A DNA stretch of 7,468 nt from NCBI GenBank assembly GCA_029068025.1, contig JAIEDJ010000012.1, positions 1-7,468 on the forward strand, given 5' to 3'. Every line of letters starts with the position of its first letter. The first letter of the stretch is position 1. A program made the position numbers and the translations under genes. Below are positions 1 to 5,660 of the stretch, in pieces. Source of the DNA: Oscillospiraceae bacterium (GTDB lineage Bacteria > Bacillota > Clostridia > Oscillospirales > Ruminococcaceae). The notes under the pieces were generated by a model that was given only the letters and a program-made list of their open reading frames with translations, was not told the DNA's origin and searched no databases.

Positions 1-430
1 GCGTATGACCGAGAAATTCCTTAAGATCCTTCTGATTGACAAGCTCGTCGATATCGGGATCCTCGTCTCCGCCGCTGAGCTGTGAGATCTCGTCGTCCAG
101 CTCGTCAATTATCCTGCGCAGCTTGTTCAGCTCCTTTGCGTGAAGACCCGCGTTATACCGCACGCTCATAGCGTCGTAAATAACGATCCCCGCGATCAGC
201 AGCGCGAACGCGAATTCCGAGCTTCTTACTCCGTGAAGGCGCAGCGCGTAGATAAGCACCGAAATGACCAGCGACGAATGTGACGACGGCATACCACCCG
301 CGCCCGTGATCCTTTCCGGATTAAAGGACTTATATTTTATCGTGTGGATGATCGTCTTTATAATCTGAGCCGAAAGCCAGGAAATAACTCCCAGCGAGAT
401 CAGCGGATTGATCATCAAAAAATCATACAT
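1..430 (-). CDS. divergent PAP2 family membrane protein (DUF212, YuiD-like), 3' end outside window
   Basis: This is an integral membrane protein of the divergent PAP2 (acid phosphatase/vanadium-dependent haloperoxidase-related) family. The 143 visible residues read open to the window edge. Residues 45-52 are GGMPSSHS, the family signature that resembles the phosphatase active-site motif of PAP2 enzymes. Hydrophobic segments lie near residues 10-28, 53-66 and 74-89. An acidic, charged stretch (about 98-133) follows, then EFLGHT, which in relatives precedes a final membrane helix. Since the family is usually about 150 residues, only the last helix should be missing. The ATG at 430 has GGAGG a few bases upstream and lies 14 bp after the ispA stop, so the gene is probably co-transcribed with ispA. 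The substrate is not established; a role in lipid or isoprenoid phosphate chemistry is only a guess from motif and neighbours. Confidence 0.87.
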   Translation of the reverse strand, partial: MYDFLMINPLISLGVISWLSAQIIKTIIHTIKYKSFNPERITGAGGMPSSHSSLVISVLIYALRLHGVRSSEFAFALLIAGIVIYDAMSVRYNAGLHAKELNKLRRIIDELDDEISQLSGGDEDPDIDELVNQKDLKEFLGHT

Positions 431-444
431 CTGAAAAACCTCCG

Positions 445-1341
445 TCAATACTGACGATACAGCAGCATTTTTGTCAATCCCGAAAGAAATCCTCTGTCGG
501 GGAAATCCGCCAGAAACTCCTCCGCCTGTCTTGTAAGGATCTTCGCGTGCTCACGCGCCTTTTCCAGTCCGACAGCGGAAACATACGTGAATTTTCCATC
601 CGCCGCGTCGCTTCCGACAGGCTTGCCCAAAGCGGTCTCGTCCGCGGTGACATCCAGTATATCGTCCACGATCTGAAAGGCCAGCCCCAGCCGCTGCCCG
701 TAGCTTCCCGCCGACAGCTGCTTATCCGCGCCCGCGCCCGCCGCCATGCAGCCTGCCCTGCAGCAGAACTCCAGCAGCGCACCTGTTTTCATTCGATACA
801 TTTCAAGTATTATGTTGACCGGCGGCTCCTTGTGCTCGTTCTCAAGATCGATAGTCTGACCGCCGATCATTCCCGAGAATCCCGAAAGCTCCGCCAGCAG
901 TCTGATTATTTTCAGCGCCGCGTCCATAGATATCGCTTTCTTGATGCCCGCCTCGGCGATTATCTGAAACGGCATTATCGCCAGCGCGTCTCCCGCCAGC
1001 ACCGCCGCCGCTTCTCCGTATGCCTTGTGACAGGAGGGCTTACCGCGCCGCAGATCGTCATCGTCCATACATGGCAGATCGTCATGTATCAGCGAAAACG
1101 TATGCATCATCTCGATAGCGCAGGCGATAGGCAGCGCCGTTTCCGGTTCGCCGCCGCAAACGCGGCAGAATTCCATAACAAGCGCCGGACGGATACGCTT
1201 TCCGCCTGCGGAAAGACTGTACCGCGCCGCGTCGATGGTATTTTTCTGCAGGCAGTTGACCTCGGGAAGATAAGCCGCAAGCGCTTCCTCGGTCATTTCC
1301 GCGTAGTCCGCGAGAATATCCCTTACAGCGTTTTCGTTCAT
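445..1341 (-). CDS. ispA: farnesyl diphosphate synthase (polyprenyl synthetase)
   Basis: This enzyme condenses isopentenyl diphosphate with DMAPP and GPP to make the C15 precursor of undecaprenyl phosphate and quinones. At 298 residues it has the usual length. Visible motifs are GGKRIRP (46-52, diphosphate binding), the first aspartate-rich motif DDLPCMD (87-93), GQTIDLE (161-167), KTG (185-187) and the second aspartate-rich motif DDILD (226-230). The two-residue insertion in the first motif and an aromatic Phe five residues before it (F82) match bacterial FPP synthases rather than longer-chain enzymes; chain length is therefore inferred as C15. The ATG at 1341 overlaps the xseB stop in an ATGA junction and is preceded by GGAGG. 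The position after xseB is the same as in Bacillus (yqiD). Confidence 0.95.
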   Translation of the reverse strand: MNENAVRDILADYAEMTEEALAAYLPEVNCLQKNTIDAARYSLSAGGKRIRPALVMEFCRVCGGEPETALPIACAIEMMHTFSLIHDDLPCMDDDDLRRGKPSCHKAYGEAAAVLAGDALAIMPFQIIAEAGIKKAISMDAALKIIRLLAELSGFSGMIGGQTIDLENEHKEPPVNIILEMYRMKTGALLEFCCRAGCMAAGAGADKQLSAGSYGQRLGLAFQIVDDILDVTADETALGKPVGSDAADGKFTYVSAVGLEKAREHAKILTRQAEEFLADFPDRGFLSGLTKMLLYRQY

Positions 1342-1535
1342 TGCGCCTCCAGTTGCTCTATCTTCAGCTTAGCGCCGCGAATATATTCGGACAGCTTTTT
1401 TGAAAGCTCCACCGCCTCTGTATACAGCTTCAAGGATTCCTCAAGCGGGATCTCACCTGCCATTTTCGCGGCGATCTCCTCAAGTCTCTTCATCTCGCCT
1501 TCAAAATCCATTTCAAGCTCCATCTCTAAACTCAT
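1338..1535 (-). CDS. xseB: exodeoxyribonuclease VII small subunit
   Basis: This 65-residue protein is the small subunit of exonuclease VII, which binds the C-terminal region of XseA and is needed for cleavage of single-stranded DNA into oligonucleotides. The family pattern is clear: FEGEMKRLEEIAAKM (11-25), then IPLEESLKLYTEAVELSKK (29-47) and a final helix ending KIEQLEAQ. It is predicted to be all-helical. The ATG at 1535 is chosen because AAAGGA lies 9 bp upstream; the next ATG (residue 5) has only a weak site. The gene overlaps ispA by 4 bp, so the two are translationally coupled. It is separated from xseA by 209 bp, whereas these genes normally abut. Confidence 0.93.
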   Translation of the reverse strand: MSLEMELEMDFEGEMKRLEEIAAKMAGEIPLEESLKLYTEAVELSKKLSEYIRGAKLKIEQLEAQ

Positions 1536-1659
1536 TCAAATCAATCCTTTATCTTTGTACTGATCCCATCAGTCTTTATAAATAACTATTTTAAGCCAAT
1601 AACAGCTTGCCAAACCTAAATACAAGCTCCAAGCCAAGATCAACAGTTTATTTTTGTGA

Positions 1660-1706
1660 AGAAATTTCAAAAAGCAGCTACACCGCACGGTTTTGAAATT
1701 TCTTTT
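1660..1706. repeat. short inverted repeat, copy 1 (after xseA)
   Basis: The left arm (1660-1677) is agaaatttcaaaaagcag and the right arm (1691-1706) is ttttgaaatttctttt; they are complementary over about 12 bp around a short centre. The left arm is identical over 18 bp to 4500-4517 and the right arm over 16 bp to 4585-4600, so this is one of two copies in the window. Both copies are followed by AGATAAC and by a diverged match containing GTCA and TTGA at the same offsets (to about 1736 here). The copy starts 39 bp after the xseA stop and occupies much of the unusual xseA-xseB gap. It could act as a 3'-end hairpin or be a degenerate miniature mobile element. Confidence 0.75.
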
Positions 1707-1744
1707 CAGATAACCGACCCCTCGTCAGCATTTGAAAGGTTTAT

Positions 1745-3031
1745 CTACAAGCCGATAGAATGGGTATCAATGACCCGAGCGGTAAATCCGCCCCTGCTCA
1801 ACTTTACGCTGACCGTATCGCCGTTTGAGAGCGCACTCGCGTCCGAGATCACGCGCCCGTCCTTCTCCGTCAGAGAATATCCTCTCGCCAGCACGCCCAT
1901 CGGGTTCAGATCGGACACCGACTGTGCCGCCTTTTGGAAAGCGCTCTCCGCAAGCTCCGTTTTTCTGTGTACAGCGGCGGACAAGCGCGGCATTATTTCC
2001 GCGACCGTCCTCTCATACCGCTGTGTTTTACTGTGTATCTCCTCCGAGATCTTAGATACAGTCTGCGAAAGCTCGCGTTCCCAAGCCGAGATCCTCCCAA
2101 GCGGAGAATACAGCCTGATATCCTTTTCCAGCAGCGAAAGCTCCCTTTGAGCGTCCTGCGCCGCCCTGCGCGCCGAATAAGCCGCGGAACCGCTCAGCCG
2201 CTCTATCGTCTCGGCGATTATCGAAATATCCGGTACCGCAAGCTCCGCCGCAGCCGACGGAGTGGGAGCGCGCAGATCCGCCGTAAGATCTGCTATTGTA
2301 AAGTCGATCTGATGTCCCACCGCGCTTATAGTTGGTACCTTGCACGCGAATATCTCCCTGGCAAGCGCCTCCGAGTTGAAGCAGTCGAGATCCTCGCTCG
2401 AACCGCCGCCGCGCCCGAAAATGATCAGATCCACGCCGACGCTCTGCGCACGCTTGATACCGTCAATAAGCGACGGCACGGCGTTTTCACCCTGAACGTA
2501 CACCGGTATCACACACAGTCCGCATACGGGATACCGCCGTGAGATCACATTGATGATATCCTGCAGCGCGGCGCCAGTCGGAGAAGTCACCACGGCGATC
2601 TTCTTTGGGTATTGCGGCAGCTGACGGTGCTGATCAAACAGCCCCTCGCCGAGCAGCTTTTCCTTGAGCTTTTTCAGCGCCTCGGCAGCGGAGCCCGCGC
2701 CGTCCTCCGACATGGAATAGCATTTCAGCTGATACTTTCCGTATGCTGGATATACCGTGATCATGCCCTCGCAGACCGCCTGCGCTCCGTCGCGCGGTTC
2801 AAACGGAATGCTGTCCACTCCCTCGAACATCACCGCCGAAAGCTGAGTTTTCGCGTCCTTCAGCGTAAAGTACAGATAGTCCGAGCCGAATCTCCCGCGC
2901 CTGCGCGTGAAGTTCGAGATCTCGCCGCGCACCTTCACATATCTCAGCGAGGAATTGTCCTCAAGCGTCTGCTTTATCCTCTCGGTGATCTCCGAGACGG
3001 AGATGACCTTATTCACATCAATCAGCGCCAT
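1745..3031 (-). CDS. xseA: exodeoxyribonuclease VII large subunit
   Basis: This is the catalytic subunit of exonuclease VII, a metal-independent nuclease that degrades single-stranded DNA in both directions in repair and recombination. An N-terminal OB-fold (about 1-105) binds DNA. The catalytic domain contains KKIAVVTSPTGAALQD (143-158), GRGGGSSEDLDCFN (206-219) and VGHQIDFTIADLTADLRAPTP (238-258), which match the conserved family blocks. A helical XseB-binding region (about 265-370) follows, and the family's C-terminal block LNPMGVLARGYSL (375-387) is present. Length (428) is normal. The ATG at 3031 has GAGG upstream inside the end of nusB, which it overlaps by 14 bp, so translation is probably coupled. 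One small difference is GHQID where many homologues have GHE-D. Confidence 0.96.
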   Translation of the reverse strand: MALIDVNKVISVSEITERIKQTLEDNSSLRYVKVRGEISNFTRRRGRFGSDYLYFTLKDAKTQLSAVMFEGVDSIPFEPRDGAQAVCEGMITVYPAYGKYQLKCYSMSEDGAGSAAEALKKLKEKLLGEGLFDQHRQLPQYPKKIAVVTSPTGAALQDIINVISRRYPVCGLCVIPVYVQGENAVPSLIDGIKRAQSVGVDLIIFGRGGGSSEDLDCFNSEALAREIFACKVPTISAVGHQIDFTIADLTADLRAPTPSAAAELAVPDISIIAETIERLSGSAAYSARRAAQDAQRELSLLEKDIRLYSPLGRISAWERELSQTVSKISEEIHSKTQRYERTVAEIMPRLSAAVHRKTELAESAFQKAAQSVSDLNPMGVLARGYSLTEKDGRVISDASALSNGDTVSVKLSRGGFTARVIDTHSIGL

Positions 3032-3431
3032 CGAGTTCCCTCATATACGAATTGAGTATTCCGTTTATAAAGCCGCTGTCCGACTTCTGCGAATATTTTT
3101 TCGCCAGCTCCACCGCCTCGTTTATGGCGGCGGCGTTCGGGACTCTCTCGCAGTACTTCATCTCGTAAACCGCAATCTTAAGTATGGTGAGATTCACCTT
3201 GGCGATCCTCGAAAGCGCGCGCTTCGCGGAATATTTCGCGATAATTCCGCAAAGCTCCTCCTCGTGTTCGAGAACACCCCTCACCAACTCGTCTGTCTGC
3301 TCGTTTTTCGCCATATCGAACGCGTCGGGATTCAGCTCGTCTATCTCCTCGATAGTCGTGCCGAATGTCAGCTGATACAGCTCCAGAAAAGCGCCCTCGC
3401 GGATCTCGGGGCGGTTAAGCCTTTCACTCAT
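3018..3431 (-). CDS. nusB: transcription antitermination factor NusB
   Basis: NusB pairs with NusE (ribosomal protein S10) on boxA RNA and keeps RNA polymerase elongating through rRNA operons. The 137-residue protein shows the family's all-helical blocks: REGAFLELYQLTF (11-23) in the N-terminal bundle, and LTILKIAVYEMKY (81-93), VPNAAAINEAVELAKKYS (97-114) and FINGILNSY (121-129) in the C-terminal part. The ATG at 3431 is preceded by GAGGTG at good spacing. It follows the Asp23-family gene after 16 bp and overlaps xseA by 14 bp. In Bacillus folD stands between nusB and xseA; here it is missing and the two genes run directly together. Confidence 0.95.
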   Translation of the reverse strand: MSERLNRPEIREGAFLELYQLTFGTTIEEIDELNPDAFDMAKNEQTDELVRGVLEHEEELCGIIAKYSAKRALSRIAKVNLTILKIAVYEMKYCERVPNAAAINEAVELAKKYSQKSDSGFINGILNSYMRELDGAD

Positions 3432-3447
3432 AAAGTCACCTCAAAAA

Positions 3448-3804
3448 TCATTCCGCCGCGCCGCTGTCCCTGAAGCTAACACCGACCACGTTGACGTTCA
3501 CCTTTGTCACGGTAAATCCGGTCATATTCTGAACAGCGGACTTAACGCTGCGCTGAACGCTCTCCGCGACCTTCACGGCGTTGTAGCCGTCGATCACCGA
3601 AAGATCAATGTGGATAGCGGCGGACTCGCCGAGTATCCTCGCGCGGACAGCGCCCCTCAGCTTTGAAAGAGCCTTTGGCAGCTCCGGACGCTGACCGCCC
3701 ACCGCGGCACCCTCTATCTCACAGGCAGCTGTCTCCGCGATCTTGATGATCACGTCCTCAGAGACCTTTATGCTTCCCAAAGTCTTTTTTCCGGAAGAAT
3801 TCAT
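3448..3804 (-). CDS. Asp23/Gls24 family envelope-stress protein (YqhY-like)
   Basis: This 118-residue protein belongs to the Asp23/Gls24 (DUF322) family, small soluble proteins linked to alkaline and envelope stress. The pattern is typical: LGSIKVSEDVIIKIAETAACEIEG near the N-terminus (split here as LGSIKVSEDV 9-18 and IAETAACEIEG 22-32), then AAIHIDLSVIDGYN (62-75) and the C-terminal strand TVTKVNVNVVGVSF (98-111). Being immediately upstream of nusB matches Bacillus yqhY, which has been connected with acetyl-CoA carboxylase control; that link is from the family, not visible here. The ATG at 3804 has AAGGGG 6 bp upstream. It is the first gene of operon A, with a promoter and a small leader hairpin in front of it. 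Confidence 0.92.
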   Translation of the reverse strand: MNSSGKKTLGSIKVSEDVIIKIAETAACEIEGAAVGGQRPELPKALSKLRGAVRARILGESAAIHIDLSVIDGYNAVKVAESVQRSVKSAVQNMTGFTVTKVNVNVVGVSFRDSGAAE

Positions 3805-3835
3805 AATCTACCCCTTATATTGAAATATTACCTTC

Positions 3836-3851
3836 CCGCACGGGTGTGCGG
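3836..3851 (-). promoter_or_regulatory. leader hairpin upstream of the Asp23-family gene
   Basis: CCGCAC (3836-3841) pairs perfectly with GTGCGG (3846-3851) around a 4-base loop. It would lie in the untranslated leader of operon A, about 20 bp upstream of the ribosome-binding site. There is no T-run, so it is not an intrinsic terminator. It could stabilise the message or be a protein site; nothing more can be said. Confidence 0.4.
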
Positions 3852-3898
3852 TACCATCTTCACGTCCGTCGCACAGGACTTCTATAGCATATATTCTT

Positions 3899-3927
3899 AT
3901 TATAGCATATTTTTTCCCAATAAACAA
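3899..3927 (-). promoter_or_regulatory. sigma-A type promoter for operon A
   Basis: On the minus strand an extended -10, TGCTATAAT (TATAAT at 3899-3904), matches consensus completely. A weaker -35, TTGTTT (3922-3927), lies 17 bp upstream. The region is strongly A+T-rich compared with its surroundings. Transcription would start near 3892, giving a leader of about 90 bases before the Asp23-family ATG. A second, imperfect copy of the -10 region (TATAGCATAT on the plus strand at 3883-3892 and again at 3901-3910) lies 18 bp downstream. Confidence 0.72.
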
Positions 3928-3965
3928 GTATTTTTTCAAATATTTACATAAAACCGTCACCGATT

Positions 3966-3994
3966 TTGACGAAATGAATACAATGCGGTAAAAG
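3966..3994 (+). promoter_or_regulatory. possible promoter for the small plus-strand genes
   Basis: TTGACG (3966-3971) stands 17 bp before TAAAAG (3989-3994), a fair sigma-A pair with a poor -10. Overlapping it, AATACAAT (3977-3984) resembles the -10 of the mother-cell sporulation factor sigma-E (CATACAAT), but I see no good sigma-E -35. The site is divergent from the operon A promoter and lies about 65 bp upstream of the 56-residue gene. Which of the two readings is right, if either, cannot be decided from the sequence. Confidence 0.3.
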
Positions 3995-4056
3995 CAGAAT
4001 CAAAGCGGGGTCGTGCGGTCATTTCGCAAAGCCGCGCAGGAGAGGGGGAACAGGCT

Positions 4057-4227
4057 ATGCGCTGTCCGAGAAAAAGAAGAAACAAGCACCATAATATCGG
4101 CCCGCTGCTTGCGGCAGCGGCATTTCTCGGAGCGGTCATGTGCCTGTCTTTTTTCTCGCTGCGAGTAATGCTGTTCGTGATCGCAATTCTGCTGATCGTG
4201 CTTGGAATATTTCTGCTTAAAATTTGA
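4057..4227 (+). CDS. small two-helix membrane protein, function unknown
   Basis: I do not recognise this 56-residue protein. It begins with a strongly basic segment (MRCPRKRRNKHH, residues 1-12), then a hydrophobic stretch (about 16-35, PLLAAAAFLGAVMCLSFFSL), a single Arg at 36, and a second hydrophobic stretch (37-54) ending LLKI. The layout suggests a membrane hairpin with a basic cytoplasmic tail. The start is well supported: GAGGGGG lies 8 bp before the ATG, with AGGAG just upstream. The gene lies 105 bp upstream of spoVM on the same strand, so shared expression during sporulation is possible but unproven. It lies where larger antisense frames exist, but those lack ribosome-binding sites. 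Confidence 0.68.
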   Translation: MRCPRKRRNKHHNIGPLLAAAAFLGAVMCLSFFSLRVMLFVIAILLIVLGIFLLKI

Positions 4228-4303
4228 CCCGCTTAGAGTTTCTTGATAAATTGACAGATCGATCCGCCAAATGTCCATAATTTATCCGAGATCTGAAGCG
4301 GGT
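4227..4303 (+). promoter_or_regulatory. paired arms between the 56-residue gene and spoVM
   Basis: ACCCGCTT (4227-4234) and AAGCGGGT (4296-4303) are perfect 8-bp complements, followed on the plus strand by TTAGTTTTAG. With 61 bases between the arms this is not a standard terminator, but the arms could close a larger structured leader about 30 bp upstream of the spoVM start. The first arm overlaps the stop codon of the upstream gene. No known riboswitch pattern was recognised. Confidence 0.35.
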
Positions 4304-4332
4304 TTAGTTTTAGCTGTGAGAGGGGTGCCGTA

Positions 4333-4419
4333 ATGAAGATCGTTGTGGTAAAGAGTCCGAAAATGTTTACAGGTCTGCTCAGAGCAATGTTCGGGATCAA
4401 AAAGTCGGAAACCGCATAG
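4333..4419 (+). CDS. spoVM: stage V sporulation protein M (28 residues)
   Basis: SpoVM is a tiny amphipathic helix that binds the positively curved outer forespore membrane and anchors the SpoIVA ATPase, starting coat and cortex assembly. The product, MKIVVVKSPKMFTGLLRAMF followed by GIKKSETA, aligns without gaps to the 26-residue Bacillus protein as I remember it: M1, K2, K7, P9, K10, G14, R17, A18, M19 and G21 are identical, and most other positions are conservative. Pro9, needed for recognising membrane curvature in Bacillus, is kept. AGAGGGGTG lies 5 bp before the ATG. A stable hairpin follows the stop after 10 bp. A longer antisense frame (4282-4476, minus strand) is a shadow. The identification rests on recalled homology in a very short protein, but the pattern is distinctive. 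Confidence 0.87.
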   Translation: MKIVVVKSPKMFTGLLRAMFGIKKSETA

Positions 4420-4429
4420 CAACCAAAAC

Positions 4430-4456
4430 AGCTCCCCCGAAATATTCGGGGGAGCT
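4430..4456. terminator. hairpin terminator between spoVM and ilvC, probably bidirectional
   Basis: AGCTCCCCCGA (4430-4440) and TCGGGGGAGCT (4446-4456) form a perfect 11-bp stem with a 5-base loop. Read on the plus strand it is preceded by an A-rich stretch but followed by CGGCTTGTAG, a poor T-tract. Read on the minus strand it is followed by GTTTTGGTT. It probably ends spoVM transcription and also stops any read-through from ilvC. Confidence 0.72.
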
Positions 4457-4499
4457 CGGCTTGTAGATAAAACCAAGAACAGCGTTATAAGGAAGCAGG

Positions 4500-4600
4500 A
4501 GAAATTTCAAAAAGCAGTCCCGCTCGGCGAAGCGCGAAGCGAAGCCGGGCGGGGCTGGCTAGGGCAGAGCGAAGCTCTGCCCGCTTTTGAAATTTCTTTT
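4500..4600. repeat. inverted repeat, copy 2 with two inserted GC hairpins (after ilvC)
   Basis: The outer arms (4500-4517 and 4585-4600) are the same as those of the copy at 1660-1706. The interior is much longer and GC-rich. It holds a near-perfect 10-bp stem (4519-4528 with 4544-4553, one G-T pair) and a perfect 9-bp stem with a GAA loop (4562-4570 with 4574-4582). Folded, the element is a three-way junction closed by an AT-rich stem. The heptamer GCGAAGC occurs four times (4527, 4534, 4539, 4569). The repeat begins 43 bp after the ilvC stop, close to the 39 bp seen after xseA. It may serve as an ilvC 3'-end structure. Confidence 0.8.
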
Positions 4601-4642
4601 AGATAACTTTCTCTTTGTCAACGCTTGAGAATAACCCGACTA

Positions 4643-5632
4643 TTACTTGTTCCAGTCGTAGAGCTTGCGGATCTCCGCGCCTACCTGCTCGAGCTGGTGA
4701 GAAGCCTCGATACGGCGGCAAGCATTGAAGTGCAGTCTGCCGGTCTTGTTCTCGTTGATCCACTTTGAAGCAAATGTACCGTCCTGGATCTCGGAAAGGA
4801 TCTTCTTCATTTCCTTCTTGGTCTCCTCGGTGATGAGGCGCTTGCCGGTCTCGTAATCGCCGAACTCAGCAGTATCGGAGATGGAGTATCTCATCATGGA
4901 GAATCCGCCGCTGAAGATAAGGTCAACGATCAGCTTCATCTCGTGAATGCACTCAAAGTAAGCGTTCTGAGGATCGTAGCCTGCCTCAACAAGGGTCTCG
5001 AAGCCCGCCTTCATCAAAGCGGTAACGCCGCCGCAAAGAACAGCCTGCTCACCGAACAGATCGGTCTCGGTCTCCATCTTGAATGTAGTCTCGAGAACGC
5101 CCGCGCGTGCGCCGCCGATACCCGCAGCGTATGCAAGACCGGTGTCAAGCGCTCTGCCGGTAGCGTCCTGATGTACTGCGATAAGGCAGGGTACGCCTCT
5201 GCCTACCTGATACTCGGAGCGAACGGTGTGACCCGGACCCTTCGGAGCGATCATGATAACGTCTACGTCTGCCGGAGGAACGATAAGACCGAAATGGATG
5301 TTGAAGCCGTGCGCGAACATCAGGGTCTTGCCGGCGGTGAGGTTCGGGAGAATGCTCTCAAGGTACAGAGCCTGCTGCTTCTCATCGTTGATAAGGATCA
5401 TGATAATGTCAGCCTGCTTAGCAGCCTCAGCCGCAACAGCTACCTTAAGACCTGCCTCCTCAGCCTTTTTCCAGCTCTTGGAGCCTTCGTACAGACCTAC
5501 TACAACGTTTACACCGCTCTCCTTGAGGTTGAGCGCGTGAGCGTGACCCTGAGAGCCGTAGCCGATGATAGCGACGGTCTTGCCGTCAAGTGCGGACAGA
5601 TTGCAGTCCTCGGAATGATACATCTTTGCCAT
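4643..5632 (-). CDS. ilvC: ketol-acid reductoisomerase (class I)
   Basis: The enzyme isomerises and reduces acetolactate or acetohydroxybutyrate to the dihydroxy acids on the way to valine, leucine and isoleucine, using Mg2+ and NAD(P)H. At 329 residues it is a short class I enzyme. The Rossmann motif GYGSQGH is at 24-30, the catalytic His region AHGF at 107-110 and KGPGH at 131-135. Metal ligands sit in DLFGEQ (D191, E195) and ECIHE (E227, E231), with RYSIS (248-252) at the substrate site. The cofactor loop reads LYEGSKSW (47-54), where many NADPH enzymes have Arg in place of Tyr. The ATG at 5632 follows AAAGGAG with 9-bp spacing. It is the last gene of the ilvBNC group, separated from ilvN by a long inverted repeat. 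Confidence 0.97.
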   Translation of the reverse strand: MAKMYHSEDCNLSALDGKTVAIIGYGSQGHAHALNLKESGVNVVVGLYEGSKSWKKAEEAGLKVAVAAEAAKQADIIMILINDEKQQALYLESILPNLTAGKTLMFAHGFNIHFGLIVPPADVDVIMIAPKGPGHTVRSEYQVGRGVPCLIAVHQDATGRALDTGLAYAAGIGGARAGVLETTFKMETETDLFGEQAVLCGGVTALMKAGFETLVEAGYDPQNAYFECIHEMKLIVDLIFSGGFSMMRYSISDTAEFGDYETGKRLITEETKKEMKKILSEIQDGTFASKWINENKTGRLHFNACRRIEASHQLEQVGAEIRKLYDWNK

Positions 5633-5660
5633 AATAATTATCTCCTTTAGATAAAATTTT

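Noticed and set aside
547..1563. 338-codon plus-strand open frame opposite ispA and xseB
   Set aside because: It is antisense to two clearly conserved genes, is Arg/His-rich as expected for a shadow of GC-biased codons, and resembles no known protein.
1574..1625. Internal promoter for xseB-ispA in the A+T-rich spacer
   Set aside because: Candidate hexamers such as TTGGCT and TATAAA or TTGGCA and TAAAAT are present, but with spacings of 13-14 bp, too short for a convincing sigma-A promoter.
4000..4278. 92-codon minus-strand open frame in the central stretch
   Set aside because: It is antisense to the 56-residue gene, has no ribosome-binding site, and has low-complexity polar composition typical of the complement of a membrane-protein gene.
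4282..4476. 64-codon minus-strand open frame over spoVM
   Set aside because: It runs through the terminator hairpin, lacks a start signal, and is antisense to spoVM.
4943..5650. 235-codon plus-strand frame opposite ilvC
   Set aside because: Shadow of ilvC; the minus-strand product has all ketol-acid reductoisomerase motifs.
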